Source of the DNA: Marsupella aquatica | Taxonomy: Eukaryota > Marchantiophyta | Assembly (NCBI GenBank): GCA_973895155.1 | Contig: OZ316897.1 | Coordinates: forward strand, 9,052,001-9,116,000 | Length of the DNA stretch: 64,000 nucleotides | Direction of reading: 5' to 3' | Part shown: positions 40,895-55,164 of the stretch, in pieces | Layout of the letters: every line of letters starts with the position of its first letter | Numbering within the stretch: position 1 is the first letter of the stretch | Made by a program: the position numbers and the translations under genes | Notes under the pieces: model-generated | Databases searched by the model: none | Told to the model about the DNA's origin: nothing | What the model saw: only the letters and a program-made list of their open reading frames with translations

Positions 40895-43775
40895 AGGAAT
40901 TCCATTTACTGCTGCCGACTATTTTCACAACCAATCAATTGCGTGATATGAAGGGAAGCAGATATTTAATGGCATTCTTACAGAGCAACATGTGATATTG
41001 GCCACATCAGTAGGACTTAATTGCACCGTTTGCTTGGGGAAAATATTGACATTGAGAGTGTAATGTCCGGCTTGGATTGGATCTTACATTGAACGCCTTT
41101 GGTGATTCCCGTATTTGTCTAACTTTAGATGTGCTCTAGGGTTCCCTTTCATTCCACTTAAAGGTTATTCTCCACTCATTCATGGTGTTGTGATCCTCTG
41201 TGATTTGACAATAGGAGGTAGATGACGCCACATACTATGTAATTAGTGAAGCAATATTCTCAAGGGATGAGTGGATTGTGTATATTTTGTGACTTTTGTA
41301 TCAAATATACAAGACGGGGTGATCCAAATTGGCAGATATTTATAATACCATTTATCTGAGGTGAGTGAGCAGCTTTTCTACAAGTCATTGTGGGCCTGAG
41401 TTAAACAAATGGAAAAGGGCCTTAACTGTTTTGAGGATCTGTAGAAGGTTTTAGTGGGTGTGTAGTGTAATTGGAACTTCTTTGATCCAATTTACATTTG
41501 TTCGCCAGGCTTTCATTGTTCCCATGCGGTCCAGGTGTGCTGCAAGTTTTACTATTTACAGAGAATTATATGTTGTCAGCTCCATTCTTGTTTGGTTATA
41601 ATTTCTGTGAAAGTGGAAGGGTACAGATGGATACCGGCTGAACACTTCAAGGAAAAGAGTGTCGGCCCCTTTCATTGTGTAGTAGGCTGTGCCGGAGTGC
41701 TTCCTGAGAGATCGTTAGTTTCCCTCTTAGAATATTGAACTGGTTCTTTCTGGACTCGAAGCTGTGTACTTAATTTGAGTGGTGTTTTAAGTATCTGGTG
41801 TTATTAACATCCCCAAGGATGGGCTGCCTTTGCGTTTGATGGTTGAGGCAAATGCTTTGCATATATAGTCAAGAGAGGGAACACAAAGAAACGCTCATAT
41901 GACAAAAGATAATAGAAGGTAGTGCAAGGGCCATATTACTGAAGACTACAACTGTCAGCATGTCTAAGTCCCGCCACGGGCATATGGGTCTTGTTAGAGA
42001 AGACTACGGAATGAAATTGAATAGTCTAGTGATCAGTCACTCTGCAGGGAATTGGAAACAAAGCTGCGAACTATCAGTCCAAGTAATCGGGGTCTCGACA
42101 GAACTTTACAGTGCAAAAAGTTAGTGAGCTGGTGCTTTACTATGGACCGCGAGGAAAGGGTGAGAAGTTGATCAGAGGAAAAGGAAAAGACGTGGTCGAA
42201 ACTGCCACGGGCCAGTCACGAGTGGTCTGAAATGGGCAATGTACCTTACAATCCTTTGTGTCCGCGAAGCAGTGTCCAGCAGTTGTATCTCAAATTCACG
42301 TGGTTTTCCAACTGTAGAGTCTCACGAGAACCTTCAATGGAGTTTCTTAAGCTTATAATCTTACTGGAGTATTCCTTTGATTTTCAAAAGCTTTTTGTCT
42401 CCCCACCTCAGATTCAACTTTCTCAAATGTTGAGTCATAGAATCTGCAATGGACCTTCAAAAGCTGAGACTCACTTGAATTACAGTGAGTGGTTTTCTAA
42501 GCTTATGAAAGCATCACAGTTGGACTTGAAGTGTATAAAGAGGGAGGTGAACGAAACGAACGATCATTAAATCTTAAAACTCCAAAATCCCGAATTGACT
42601 GACTGTAGTTGAAAAGCCTATGTGAATATGTGAAAGCTTGTATGAACATTTGTAAGATCTGTCAAACACAGGAACTCTGAGTGGTGCTTGTTTCGGTCCC
42701 TATTTTCACAATAGTTAAGAAGAACCTCATGTGGATTTCTTTAGGATAGATCTATTCCTAAACTCGGAGAGGCGCATGTCTTAGGACCAGCTTTTGACAC
42801 AAATTGAAATTATAAGAATGTTTTTGGAAAGAAATAACTCATTACGCAACAAGAGTAGCGAGTGCCCTTGGACTGATGTCAACAACCTTCGGATCAATTC
42901 CGACCGCCTAATCAGCAGTTAGACGTGGAGTAGTTAGACAGCTCTTATCTTCTACTGAGCATACAGGCTGAGTAAACATACTACCTGCAAAACGTACAAC
43001 AGGAAAGTAGAACTCATTCTTAACACCATCAACAACTGGCAGGTACAAAGCTTCACACATACTCGTATTTCATTGCCATGGGGCTCCCAAGAGCACACTG
43101 TAATCATGACAATGCAAATATTCGTCTAGATGCTCTGTATCACCTGATGAATCGAGTCTTACCCACTGTCACGAAAGTCTTATGAAAGTACTCATATCAA
43201 CCGTTGCTCACTTGATCTAGAGCTGTCATCCCTGTCTGCATCTGACGGAGACTTGAATGGGGACCAAGACGCCCTTGATAGTATTTAACAAGAGTAATCA
43301 GTAAAGTTTTTACTCCCATGGTTTCTAATCTGTACAACCCATAAAATCCAGAAGAGTACCATAGGCTCCCATCATTGTCATAGCTCCGAATTTCTGAGTC
43401 GCGTGGTGTGCTGCTGGAACACAGAGCAATTTGGGTTTACACATAATTCGCGCAATCAAAGCTAGAAAATAAGCCACAGCTGATCTTCAAGCATTACCGA
43501 GATGTTATGCAAAATTCAGCTTCAGACCTGGTGCAATCAAAGAAACTAGAAATCGACAGATAGCCAACTGTATTTATGCACAAAGTTGGGCTTTTCATTA
43601 ATATGACCAAGCTTCAGATCTATTGTAGCTTCCGAAGTCATCACTTGTCCAAATAGCCAGTGTGCCCCTTACATGCAAAGAATTTGCCATCAGTATCATT
43701 GAATGTCTGTTCCAAGGTCACGGTAACACAATCAACAGCGTTGCCTTATTGGCCTGGAGGCTTGTTATTGCATGC
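40895..43775. other. Convergent intergenic region between genes 3 and 4
   Basis: It separates the stop codons of the protease (+) and CTF18 (-), so it must hold both 3' UTRs. The 112-codon plus frame at 42232-42570 has no family match. No repeat array stands out; a weak duplication of a 'TTCTAAGCTTAT'-like segment at 42290-42520 is possible. Confidence 0.45.
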
Positions 43776-46700
43776 TCAGAGAAACTCTCGCACTAGCATA
43801 GGCCTTCGAATTGCATTTGTGAATCCCTGCTCAGACCAATACACAGCAAATCAGTAGCCACCTCTGTCAGTAGTCAGACTTCCGGCAAAGAATTTTGGGT
43901 CATGACTGGATCGGACTGTTTATGCCATCTCTTATTAGCCAGCAATTAAACAGCCACATCGATCTGTGATGCCGATAAAATACCTCATGATATTTGTACA
44001 GCAGTGGACGCAAGTCTCTTTTATTTGACGGGGGCAGATTGGCAGTCTTCTCTGTTCCGTCTTGCACCGATTTTTTCTTCCACCTGCCAAAAGCATGATC
44101 GAATTAGAAATATTAAGATAACAAGAAAGAATTAAAAAATTTCGGTTATGTGAAGGGTGTTGCAAGGTTTTTGGGCAATGTGAGATTTCATTGTGTAAAA
44201 TATTTAATGTCAATCTTATTCAACGTCCCCATCTGAAACAAGGAGCTGGTACAGCAAAGACATTTTAATCTGGGATGGCATCATCTCCCGTCTGATAGAG
44301 TTTTATTTAGTGTGAAGAAACCCAAGAACAGCACACAGGAAAGGTCAGTTGGTGGTCATTAACCAAGGAGTACATGCGACCTTCATTCAGATAATGTGAG
44401 CAAGCACAAATAATTGATATAAAGTAGCAGGAACACATACCCGTCAAAGAAATTCGTTGCCTGGTGGGTAATAGTCGGCAATCTCCTCACTTTGCTAGAT
44501 TGAACCGATGCATCATCCTTCACTTGAATTGGAACGTCCTTGACTTCAGCTGCAACTTCCTTCTCAGAAATAGGTGCTTTGCCGTGAATATCTCCTTTTC
44601 GTGTATCGTCATTCTGCAACTTTATTCCAGATTCTGGTTTTTTGTTGTCACGGTTGAACAACTTGAAAGCAGGACCCGGGTAGTTCGAATTTCCACTGCT
44701 TCTGCCTTTCTTATCAGTGGAGAAAGGTCCTTGGGTCACGGAATCACCTGTTTTGACAGCAGAGAGGCTCTCCCGACGGATTCTCTCGAGCTCAATCTTC
44801 AACAGAAGGTATTTACTTTCAAGATTAGCGAAAATCACACAAAAATGGCAGAGTTCGAAGCACGTCAATTTTTAGAATTTTATGAGAATCTCTAAAATTG
44901 AAGGATTATTAAGCTTAAGATTGAAATTCGTACGGTTGCAAACAATTGACCGACAGCTACTTGAGCTACTACAGCAATAGATGCAGAGGATTAAAGAAAT
45001 TGCATAGTTTACCTCGTGGCCTAACATCTGGCAAATAGTGGTTGAAAGCTGGCGATACTGTGTTTTGTAACCCTGTGCCAAGGATGCATCAGAAGTACAA
45101 ATTATGAGGTAAGATTATGCCAGTGCTCTCAGAATCCATCACATTGATTGAATTTACTTCTGAGAAATATACCATGCTTCCATAAACATTATCGTATCAA
45201 CTTGACCAAAACCGTGACTGGCCTGACAACAAATGCTCGTCATTTCACTAACTCCTAAAGCTGGAAGCCTTTTGCATATCAGAAATCGAGTTGTTCGTCC
45301 AGATTGTTGCAATATATCTTGGGCATTATCAGTGCCCCCTGTTTCCAACAATCCACTTGCATGGATACATAACCGAGAATGTGGACTATGCTTCTCATTG
45401 CAATGCTGGTTCTTGCCTACCCAATGAAAAGGAATCAACCTTGGCACCTAACACACACCTCAAAGCTTACGATACTACTGATTGGAGGATCCAAACGCAT
45501 TTCTCCTTGGCTTTGCCAGTTGGATTCTTTGCCATCACCCTTCAACGGATCCCCTGTGCCGTGCTTATAAGTAATGGCGAAGCAAACCATTGTGTCTACC
45601 AGCTGCGTCAAAGTCTCCTTTTCAGAGTTTGTATATAGCTGTACTGCAACCTGACCACGTTCAAGCACAATTATGAATTAGTACAACTTGCTTTGGAGTA
45701 TTGTTCCCTAAAAGACGATGGCAGATGTCCCATTACATTACGGATAAAAACTAGAAAACGAGAGAGCAGCTTCACAGTAGTCAGATTGATCTGGTAATCG
45801 AGAATCCTGCTAGTGCAAATAGAAACAAATTTTGGAGTTTAATGTTTAGGGATAACCAAGCGATACTAGAAACTCTGAAAGGGATCTTCGAATTGAAGAC
45901 GGAGGGATGTTACTTACAGGTCGTAGAGGAGGGCTCAGCATAGCAAGTAATGGCGATAGCACATCTAAAGTAAGGGGCGTGATTGATATGCTTCGTGAAA
46001 TTGCAGGCGACATCTGATTAATCCATGTGTTCAGCATTTCCCTCTTGTTAGCAACCCCTGTTTTGTACCTGGTGAGGAAAGAAATTGACGACAAGTGAAT
46101 TTTACAGCTTCGATCCAACTGACTGACTCCTCGACTACTTGAAAGACACCAGAGAAATGAGTCAACTTATTGTATGAAACCAAAAAACACGAAAACGGCC
46201 ATCATTTCAACCATCTTTGTCTTCTCCGGCCCCGTTTTGAACGAAGGGCATTGGACATTTGTCTGTTTCACTTTGTCTGACCCTCTTTAATAACATCTCA
46301 TCGCTGAAAGCTCCATAGGTTGCTGGTTCTCAGTAACTACTGTACTTTAATATCAGCAAATAATAACCTTTGGAACGCCCTTGGCCACTGGATATTGGGC
46401 CGTGCAGGTACAGCAATCAGACTTCGAACGGTGATAAGAGTTGAAGGCTGATATCCTGCAATCATAAGCATAGCTCTAAATCAAATCTTGCTATTGGCTC
46501 AGACAGAGCAGATATGTTCAGAACTGGCCAATCTCAAGGAAACAGAGTGCTGGAAGCAAACATTGGGCGTTTAGTAAAGTCACCAACACGGAACCCCATT
46601 TTAGGCTTTTTCTTAAACCAATGTTGATGTCAAGCAAGGGGAAAGGCAGCCAAGCAACAACCCGAAAAGGAAGCGTGTTGGAACACATGGCGCATCAAGA

Positions 46701-49700
46701 CTTCAGATATAACAATCCCAACAGCTGGCTATCACGGATGTCGAAGGGTGTTTTAAACTTGGACCATGGCAGTTTCGAGGCCTACCGTTCAGGAAATAGT
46801 GCTGCTTGGAATACACTTCTTTGTTCCTGATATCCGAATCACACATTGCGTGCAGACACTCGACCTGAATTACGAAAACCAGAGAATGTCCTCAGATCAA
46901 TGACTGCAACCTGAAATCGATTTGAATTAAGAATGTTCCTGATATTGAGTTTGGATTCATCTTTTGCACAAATGGATCTATTTACTTAACATTAGAAGAA
47001 AAAAACGTCTCTTGAACAACATCTACACTTGTTTCATTAATTACAATACATTATTAAATTTGGCCTCTACGAATAGGACCGATAAGAAACCCGGAGAATA
47101 CGGCAGCCTAGGTGCACGTCTGTAATATGTAGATCCAAGCCTTCTCCATCGACTCGTCAAGAAACCGAAAAAGCTATATGGAAAAGTGGGTGACATTTAT
47201 TAAATGCTCCGAATTTAGAACGAAAGTCTACAGCTTACAGTTTTTGATAGAGACGAATCCTGATATCCCGTGTGCAGAAGGTTTTCGTGGATGCCGTCAA
47301 TTGCTAGTTCATGATCGCCACTGCAGGGGCATAGAAGCAATCAGAAGAGCACCCGGCACACAAAGATGACAGAGCTGTTATTGGAATGCAGTTCAGGACG
47401 AAGACCAGGTTATTTTACTTGGGGAAAGAAATTTTGGGTAGGAGCTGCTGGTTATATTCAATTGGAAATTTAAACTAAAAAGTGTTCATCCAATCAAGTG
47501 TTAACTAACAGGAAGTTGAATTTCGATTGAAAGCGCGACTCTTAAAACTTCTACAAACAAACTCGTCACACCGGTTTTACCAAGCCTGTATTCAGGCCAT
47601 CAATCAAGAAATAGAAACTTGTTGACACCTATCGGCACGAAACAAGGAGGATGTCCATGAAAATTGCGGAGGCCACGTACTAGTTGGAGATCAAGTCATA
47701 GATGCGCAAAAATTGAAGCTGGTCTTGTGCAAGATTGCGAGCTTCTGATCTGGGTTGGTGTGTCTTGGGCCTTGAAGAGTTGTCTATTTTTCGGAAGACC
47801 TGAAGCATTTACAAGACATTGCATCGTGGTATCTTCAAGTGATGGTACTTTTTAAACCGAATTGGTGCTTCACTACTTTTTCTTTAATTTTGTATGCTTC
47901 ACTACTTTTAAAACCTTCCGCATTTTTTTCCCCCAAATTGGAAGAGGTTGGGAACTGTAGAATAATTCATTTAGAGAAGCATTAATCCATAACATTCAAG
48001 TCACACACCTGAAAGGCTTTCCGATCGCAAAGCTGAACTTGAGACTTTTCCTCGAACCTTTCAAGCGAGGGCTATTACATTTCTACTTCAAAGGAAATGG
48101 AAGTTGCTCGAGTAAGCTTTACCTCTCCCCAGATATCGTACGCACTTTTCGTCATGTCCTTAGAGCCAATAACCTGTGACCCGACATCCACCTGCAAGAC
48201 ATGATAGATCCCACCGAATCAAACCGGCTGAGGGCACATATACGGCATCAGAAAAATTGGTGGAGTTCATTAAATAACAAGGATTGAAGTTGAGGCCTTC
48301 GCATTGGTTTCCAGAAAATATTCAGGCAAGCATAGCTTCTATTCAGGACTTACTGATGTTAGGGGTTTCCCTTTCCGTTTGAGAAACTGAAGTGTATTCA
48401 AGCATGCACGAATGTCACTTTCTGCAGAGAGCAAGAAACCATCACATTCAGGAAAACTCAGACACATCCACACTAAGAAATAAATCAAGGCACGTTGCTC
48501 GCAATACAGTTGTTAGCCAACTCGCTAAATTCTCAACGGATGTTGCACTACTACTTGTTAACGGCTGACGCCTACCCCAGCAAATTCCCGACTACAAACC
48601 TGGAAGAGAAGAGAAACAGCCCGGGTTGGATCTCCTACCACAACTGGTTACCAAAATCAGGCCAACGATCGGAGGTGACACATATCATCATCAAGGTACG
48701 GGGAGTGTATTCAATGAATCGAGTGACGGAGGTGGTAATAATCATCCACCTCTCTGGAACTGGTCAGTGAAAGGCATATGTAAAGAGGAAATACTTGAGA
48801 AGGTTAATACTGGCCTGCTCTCCGAGAGGTTAAACTAAATACTTGTCATCTAGAATGATTTTATATGTAGTATTACCTGCATGTTCAGCAAGCGTTGTGA
48901 CGGCTTGGATGTTGGTCTTGAACCCCTCCTCGTTGCAAATGTACTTCAGTCTATTTATTTTCCGACAATGCAGCATCAAGACAACCTTTGTGTCAGATCC
49001 ACGTTATAGTAACAGGCACTAAAGATCTAGTAAGGGTGCTTTCTTCTATCAGAATACAACCTGACAGCGGTGGGGACATCACCAGAAAGATGCACGCGAT
49101 CTGCATTAGCGAACATCTATTGGTGAAAAGAGTTACTGCACTACGCAATCATGGAGTGATCTGGGACAGTCACAATTTGAATTTAAAGTGCAGGGTCAGG
49201 CAGGCGGGGCACCTTGCGACCACTCTGTTTGTACTTGGTCTTGAAAACATATGAACCCTGCCATTACATTGAGTTCATGAAGACAGTAAGTATTCCATCC
49301 AAAAACTGTATAATAAAATGATCTTCTTAGGAAATTCGGATTACTATGGGAAGCACATTTGAAATAGCTCTTCTATACATAAAAACATGAACAGCTTTAG
49401 CGGTCATAATCAACCCCGCAAAAGAAATGCAGATTGGAAGGTTCATATCCAGTCCTATGTCGTTTGAGCCTTAGTATCCAATAGGCGTGGATGGGCATTC
49501 TATCAAAAGTTGCAATTTTCATGTCTTGCCTAGTGATACGAGTAATGATGATGCACACACCTGGCAATCTGACGCAGTGGCCGAAGGGCAGGGGCATAAA
49601 GGTCATTGCAGATGCAAATAATCTTCCAGTGAGCAAACCCACATCATTGTAAGCACAATATGTTCCAGCGGCTTCTTGACATTGTCGACGACTTGGACAA

Positions 49701-52700
49701 AATCATTTACCGAGCTTTATTTATTTGAATCATTTCACCAAGTAAAGATCAGCCAAGCATCCCAATGAGAACTTTGTCAAGAAAAGACGTCTAGATCTCT
49801 CATGAGTCCTTACAAAATCAACCATCCTCAAGTCATAGAACTTACTGGTCGTGAAAGACTTTGAGTGGCTGCTGATTTCTTCTTTTTAGCTACTCCTTTG
49901 GTGGGACCATCCTTCGACTGATTCTCTTCACTGCCTTTGTTTTTCTTATTTGTTGCCGTTATCTGACAAGGATAGAACACGATCAGAGGAAAGCACCCTT
50001 CATAAGCCCCCTTCATAACCAAGTCTTACAGCAGCTTTGACAATGAGTCACCCTCCTTGGGAACAGTTTTCTACGTTCATTGCATTGTCTTAACGTCGAT
50101 GGTCACAAGCAGGGACTGCACAAGCACTAAGAAATTCAATGCAGGAATGGGCACGCAGAAGGTGAAATCTGTAGCCCGAATTCGGCAGTCAAAAGGAAGA
50201 TTGCAAATAAACAATTCGTGGCTCTTTGACGTATGTTCAATATCAAGCAGCATCACAATAGAAGAGTGGTGCTTTCCTGGGCTTCCTCGCGGAACACTTC
50301 CAAAAATCTAGCTCAGATCTCTTCTTCTTATAATTAATTTCTTTTTATAGCGATCTCTTATGATAGACCAGATTTGGTGCAGGTAATTAATTGATAGTAG
50401 TAGAACTTGGAAGCTTCACTAATACAGTGACCTCGCTGGCAAGGATAAACTGAGGTAAAATCCATACAATATCAACCAGTTGCTTAATTGCGCTACGTCC
50501 TTCCGTTCCACCCACAGCTCCATCGATTTCATCAATGATCTGCCACCAAATACAAGAGGTCCCCTTGAAGTTAAAAACGGCTCTCCGGAGTGCGAAAGAC
50601 TGATCAAAGAGCAGCAAGTCACGGATTCAGTGGAAGCCAACATGCTTTCATTGCTGAAATAGTTCTGGCGTCAGATCGGAGAGCACATATAAAATTCATA
50701 AGAAGGAATAAATTATCCTGTGGATTACCAGACAATTTGGTCGTGAATCCCCAGTCACCGATTTCATTTGAACAGCATCCAGTATTTTCCCTTGTAGCGT
50801 GGCAGCGACTCGATCATCACTTGCATTTATCTAGAACCCAAGGCGACTTTTCATTAGAGTAAAGCAGCACTTGAAAAGTTCCTTGTATCCAGCTGGACAT
50901 GAACCTAAATTGACAAAATGAACATTAGCATCGTACAAACAGTCCGGTGCAACCGAAAACGAGTACAAATTTCCAGTATACCCACAAGCTAAACAACCGC
51001 AAACCAAAAGGGATAATGGGGCAACCGGACGGGCCATAAAAACAACCCAAATGTCTTTGGGTCACAAAAATGCATCAGATGGTATCAAATCAAATCTCTG
51101 TCAAGCGAAATTTGAGTTCTTGTGTGACCAGCCAGTTTCTTTCGGTTGGTAGAAGGGTCTCACCTCCACAACACGATATCCACAATGCTTTGCAACAACG
51201 TGGGCTAGAGTTGTTTTCCCCAGCCCTGGAGGACCACACAGCAGAAGCACCTGCAGATTATCCGATAAGTATGGCACCGGTCCCATGAGCAGACATATTC
51301 AAACGAAGTGTGTGTGTGCGGTAGGCCTTCATTTCCATGAATGGCATATATGTATAACATCCGGAGCCTGGCACGATTACCTAGCCATTGCACAACAATA
51401 CAAATTCTGAGAGTGGCTATCGCAGGACACTTTACACACCAACCTTTTCATGAACTTCATTGTCTGGTAGAGATCCAGAAGTCTCAGATGTTGACTCTCC
51501 CATTGAAGTCCAGGAGGTAGAGCTATTTTTAAAAGGGCCACTTCGTATCCATTTTCTGCCACCAAAGTGATCTTGCTTATAGGTCTTACTTAAACCTTTA
51601 CCTTCTGCACGAATGGCCTTGCGTCTTAGTGCAACCAAAACGTCCTTTGATGTAGATGAGTCAGTGTTTTGCCCAAATACACAGGAGTCCCACTGCTTCA
51701 GCCACCGGAGTACCTTCTCAAACACAGGCAATCGGCATAGGGCAATTGTCAACTTTCCATCTTTCACAAACTCACCATCTAAGGTTGGGGCCGGGGAATT
51801 CTCTAAACGCTAAGTAGTGTCCGCAATTGCCATCAATCCGTTGCTTTGAAGTTGTTATAACAACGTTAAGTTATGCTAATCACATCAGAACAGTTATATG
51901 GAGGTCAATGATGCTCAATTGACAACCCCCTCAAGGTGACTAGAATGCACACAATGGCTAGTACGAATTGCCCTTAGTTACCTGCCTGTTGGTTTGTTCA
52001 TCGCTTAGAAGATCGGTAAAAGATTTCGGAGCATACTTGTCGACCCACAGTTGCTCACGTGAACCTCCCGACTGATCCGCCATTGGCTCCGGCAAATCTT
52101 CAGTTGGATTGTCACCATACATCTGTGACCAAATCCCCGGAAACTCAATCTCAGGAGAAACCCGATGAAACTCGATCTCAGGAGAACTCAATGAAGAACC
52201 ATTTTGGATTATCTGCTGAGAAATGCAAAGGGAGCACCAAATTTGATTGTGAACCATCCCTTTGTAATCCCAAAGGTTTGACCTTGAACAGTCTGGCCAA
52301 ATGCCCCATATTCTCATCCTAAGGACTTCGACATCTATGTCTCCCAAGTTAGGTTCGACCGCATGTACCTTTTCTGCTCGCTCAGCCTCCGCTCGCTCAA
52401 ACATCGCCCCAATAGGCTGCGCCAAAAGACCTGCACTGTTCAGAGACCACCTTCAGGAAAGTACTGATCCTTCAGGCATGATGACAACAATTGGGACAAA
52501 CTCAAATTTCAATTTCTGTTCACAACTTGAAGGACTGTTCCTTGTTCTTCATCCTTGCAATTTTGACTCTTGGTATACGCTGTGCTGTGCCACATGCATG
52601 GACACGAGTAGTACGTCTTGAAGTATTCTAGGCCAACATTTCAAAGTGACTAATCTGCATTATTTTCTTACAATAAACGGACACTTACTGAATTTTGAGC

Positions 52701-54568
52701 TTGGCATTTGGCAAGGAACCTTTGCAAGTTATGAAAACAAAGTTCAACAATGCTCCCTAGAGAAAGAGAAAACTAGCCTAAGGAGGAAGTTACCTCTACT
52801 TGTCACTGAACTTCTGTACCGAGATTTCAGGTCCAAGGTAACACTTCGGTTGAACTTCGCATACACTCGATCACCGGAAGGCCCAGTGACTGGTACAAAT
52901 TCACCAGCTATTGCACTCGCCATCCTGAAAGGCAAATTGTCTGCAGGCTTGACTGCTTCCGGAGAAGAAGACTGGTGGATGTCATCGTTCTTGGCAATAT
53001 CGCCATCCAGATTTGCCCACTCAGGTGAAACTGGTGTCGGAGGGACTTCTTTCGGTAGAGATGATCCATTTCCAGATCGAGCTCTCTTTGCTGTTGCTGT
53101 TGTCAAGCGTAAGTGCTTTCAGTTAAATGACATTTGGGGCAGTGACGTGTGATAGAACTGCAAATGCTCGGCCGAAATCGGACACATGGACACTCAACAT
53201 ATGCTTAATCTCTACAGGTTGTCCAGTATCATCTTCAGTTTCCAGTCAACATACCGGTTGTCTGTATCTTATCAACTGACGGAAGCTGAAAGACGTCAGA
53301 AAGAGGTCTTTTCCGACCAGTTTCCTCGGAGAACTGCCTCTTGTTGTTCTCTGCGATGCCAAGGAAAGCAACGTTACATTCCTTTGCTTGAGACCCAAAT
53401 TGTAACGAATAACCTCCTGATGTAATCCCATCTTAAAACCCATTTCCTCGATCTTTGCCCCACAATCACTCGATCACCAGATACGGCACAATCTTGGCTG
53501 AATGTCCCGGTGAGGACTGGTTCGACGACTCATTTCACGCTAAACAATAATGAGGGTTGTCAGAGAGAGTCATTTATGCCACACATAACACCCAACAAAG
53601 CGATGCAGACCTTCTCGAGACGCAGAGTCTGCTCCCATGAGATAAGCATGAAGGATGGAGTCCGCAGAGCAAAAATTCTGGATAGCAACCCAAACATAAA
53701 AACCTTGACAACTCGACCTTCGACCTACCTGTCTTGGTTCTTGGTAAGAAATACTAAATGAACTTCTTCCCTGCATTACATCACTTGGCCGTTTCCTGTA
53801 CACTACGTGGGTCCTTCAATTTTGCATGAATAGCAATGGGACGTCCAGTGAAGGTGACAGGAGCAAATCAGCTCCAATAGACATCCACCTCAAGATTCTA
53901 GTCCCATTACTAAGATTCTTCTAGTCCTTGGAAATTAATTAACATCCAAATCCCACGTCCTACTAAACCAAGACAGACAATAAACTGCATTCAAGCTGCT
54001 GGACTGAGGAGGCCAGTGAAATTGAGGATCAGTCTTACAAACAATTTTCAGGGCTTTCATTACAATTCATTTCAGGACTTCACTACGCCTCGTTACCACC
54101 ACAGAAGCATATTAAGGCAGATACAAGACACAAGCAGTGGCAGAGGCCTGACATCATAATTTTCCGAGTTACTTGAACATCCAACTCCTATAGCTCACTA
54201 GCCCAAAAGGGGCAACAAACAGAATTCAAGCTGCTCCATCGAGGAGGCCAGTGGAATTGAGTATCAATTTGCCAAACAATTTCCAAAACTTTCACTACAA
54301 TTCCTTTCAGGGCTTCACTACGTCGCTGTCCCACGACAGAAGCATGTTCTAAGACGCAAGTAATGGCACATTATCATTTGCTGGGTTGGATCTGCAGAAG
54401 TTCTGCACAATGTAGGTTGAAGAATGAGCAGTGAGGAGTACCCGGAGTAGGATGAGTGGCTCGGAGTTGGGGATCGCCACCGTCCTCATCGTAGAATTCT
54501 TCATACTCTTCTTCCAGGAATCCCTCACCTGCCATCCAGGCCAGCTCATCGGCGTCCGGCTCGTCCAT
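43776..54568 (-). CDS. CTF18: CTF18, large subunit of the alternative clamp loader CTF18-RFC
   Basis: Exons on the minus strand (high to low): 54568-54442, 53802-53729, 53381-53255, 53096-52794, 52430-51982, 51716-51444, 51250-51164, 50830-50729, 50539-50468, 49962-49846, 49622-49561, 49257-49213, 48950-48877, 48421-48354, 48191-48123, 47799-47681, 47320-47239, 46864-46786, 46455-46368, 46068-45918, 45650-45459, 45072-45013, 44815-44441, 44083-43984, 43826-43776. About 1115 residues. Motifs: acidic N-terminus, '[20 protein letters not shown]', Walker A 'GPPGLGKTT' (~457), Walker B 'IIDEIDG' (~515), '[20 protein letters not shown]' (sensor 1), a lysine-rich insert, and a C-terminal '[14 protein letters not shown]'. 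With CTF8, DCC1 and RFC2-5 it loads PCNA for sister-chromatid cohesion; nuclear. The junction after 45013 is two bases out of phase (see findings). The start of exon 3 is tentative. Confidence 0.93.
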
Positions 54569-55160
54569 AGCGCCCAGAAATTGGAAAGCACCACCCACTC
54601 TTTGGCAGCTTATCCGCTCGACAGTCCCGAAACCTGAAGAAGACGGGAAGACTAGAAAGATCGGGATCTAGAGTCCCCCATGAGAGACCCCAGTCGACCA
54701 GAATCAGGACGTGGCTCAGAGATGTGGGTATCCCAAATTCCTACCTGCTAGAAAGAATTCCTGTAACAGTCTTTGCAGGGGGACAGAATCCTCGGGAGAC
54801 TGCGAAGAGGAAATATTCGTACTTAGCTTTGAAACCGTAACGAGAGAAGAAGAATGGCAGAAAAAAAGGACAATGGGAATTCGGATTGATTTCCAGAGAA
54901 GAGAATGCTCTCCCAAAAATTTGGCGCCGAAGTTTAGAAAATCAGAAAGGAAAAGTTATTGTTGACTGCTAGAAGCAAAAGGTTTTATCTGCGAATTGTG
55001 TGAAACGCTGCGAATTCACCATCGAAAAGCTCGATCTATCGAATGCAATCTATGAGACTTTGAAGGTTGGCTCAGAGTTGATTTTCCCGCGCTTTTTGCA
55101 AATAGCCACTGCTTTCCCGCGCTTTTAATTTGGTGATTCTGCCAGAGTGACATTATTGGA
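54569..55160. other. 5' flank of CTF18
   Basis: Expected promoter and leader of CTF18 on the minus strand. No array or box is convincing. The short frames on both strands (60-85 codons) match nothing. 'CCCGCGCTTTT' occurs twice, at 55087 and 55114, in the reverse orientation of 'AAAAGCGCGGG', which resembles an E2F-type site (TTTSSCGC) as expected for replication genes; this is inference. Confidence 0.4.
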
Positions 55161-55164
55161 CTAA

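Noticed and set aside
42232-42570. 112-codon plus frame between the protease and CTF18
   Set aside because: No family motif, no splice partner, and it spans a weakly duplicated segment. Not enough to call a gene.
44464-44895. 143-codon plus frame
   Set aside because: It is antisense to a confirmed CTF18 exon (44815-44441), so it is a shadow frame.
48006-48060. Candidate extra CTF18 exon on the minus strand ('[15 protein letters not shown]')
   Set aside because: The exon at 47799-47681 continues directly from 48123 in phase and matches the family's order (IWGE then VF..., then FLRIYDLIS). Adding this piece would insert unmatched residues.
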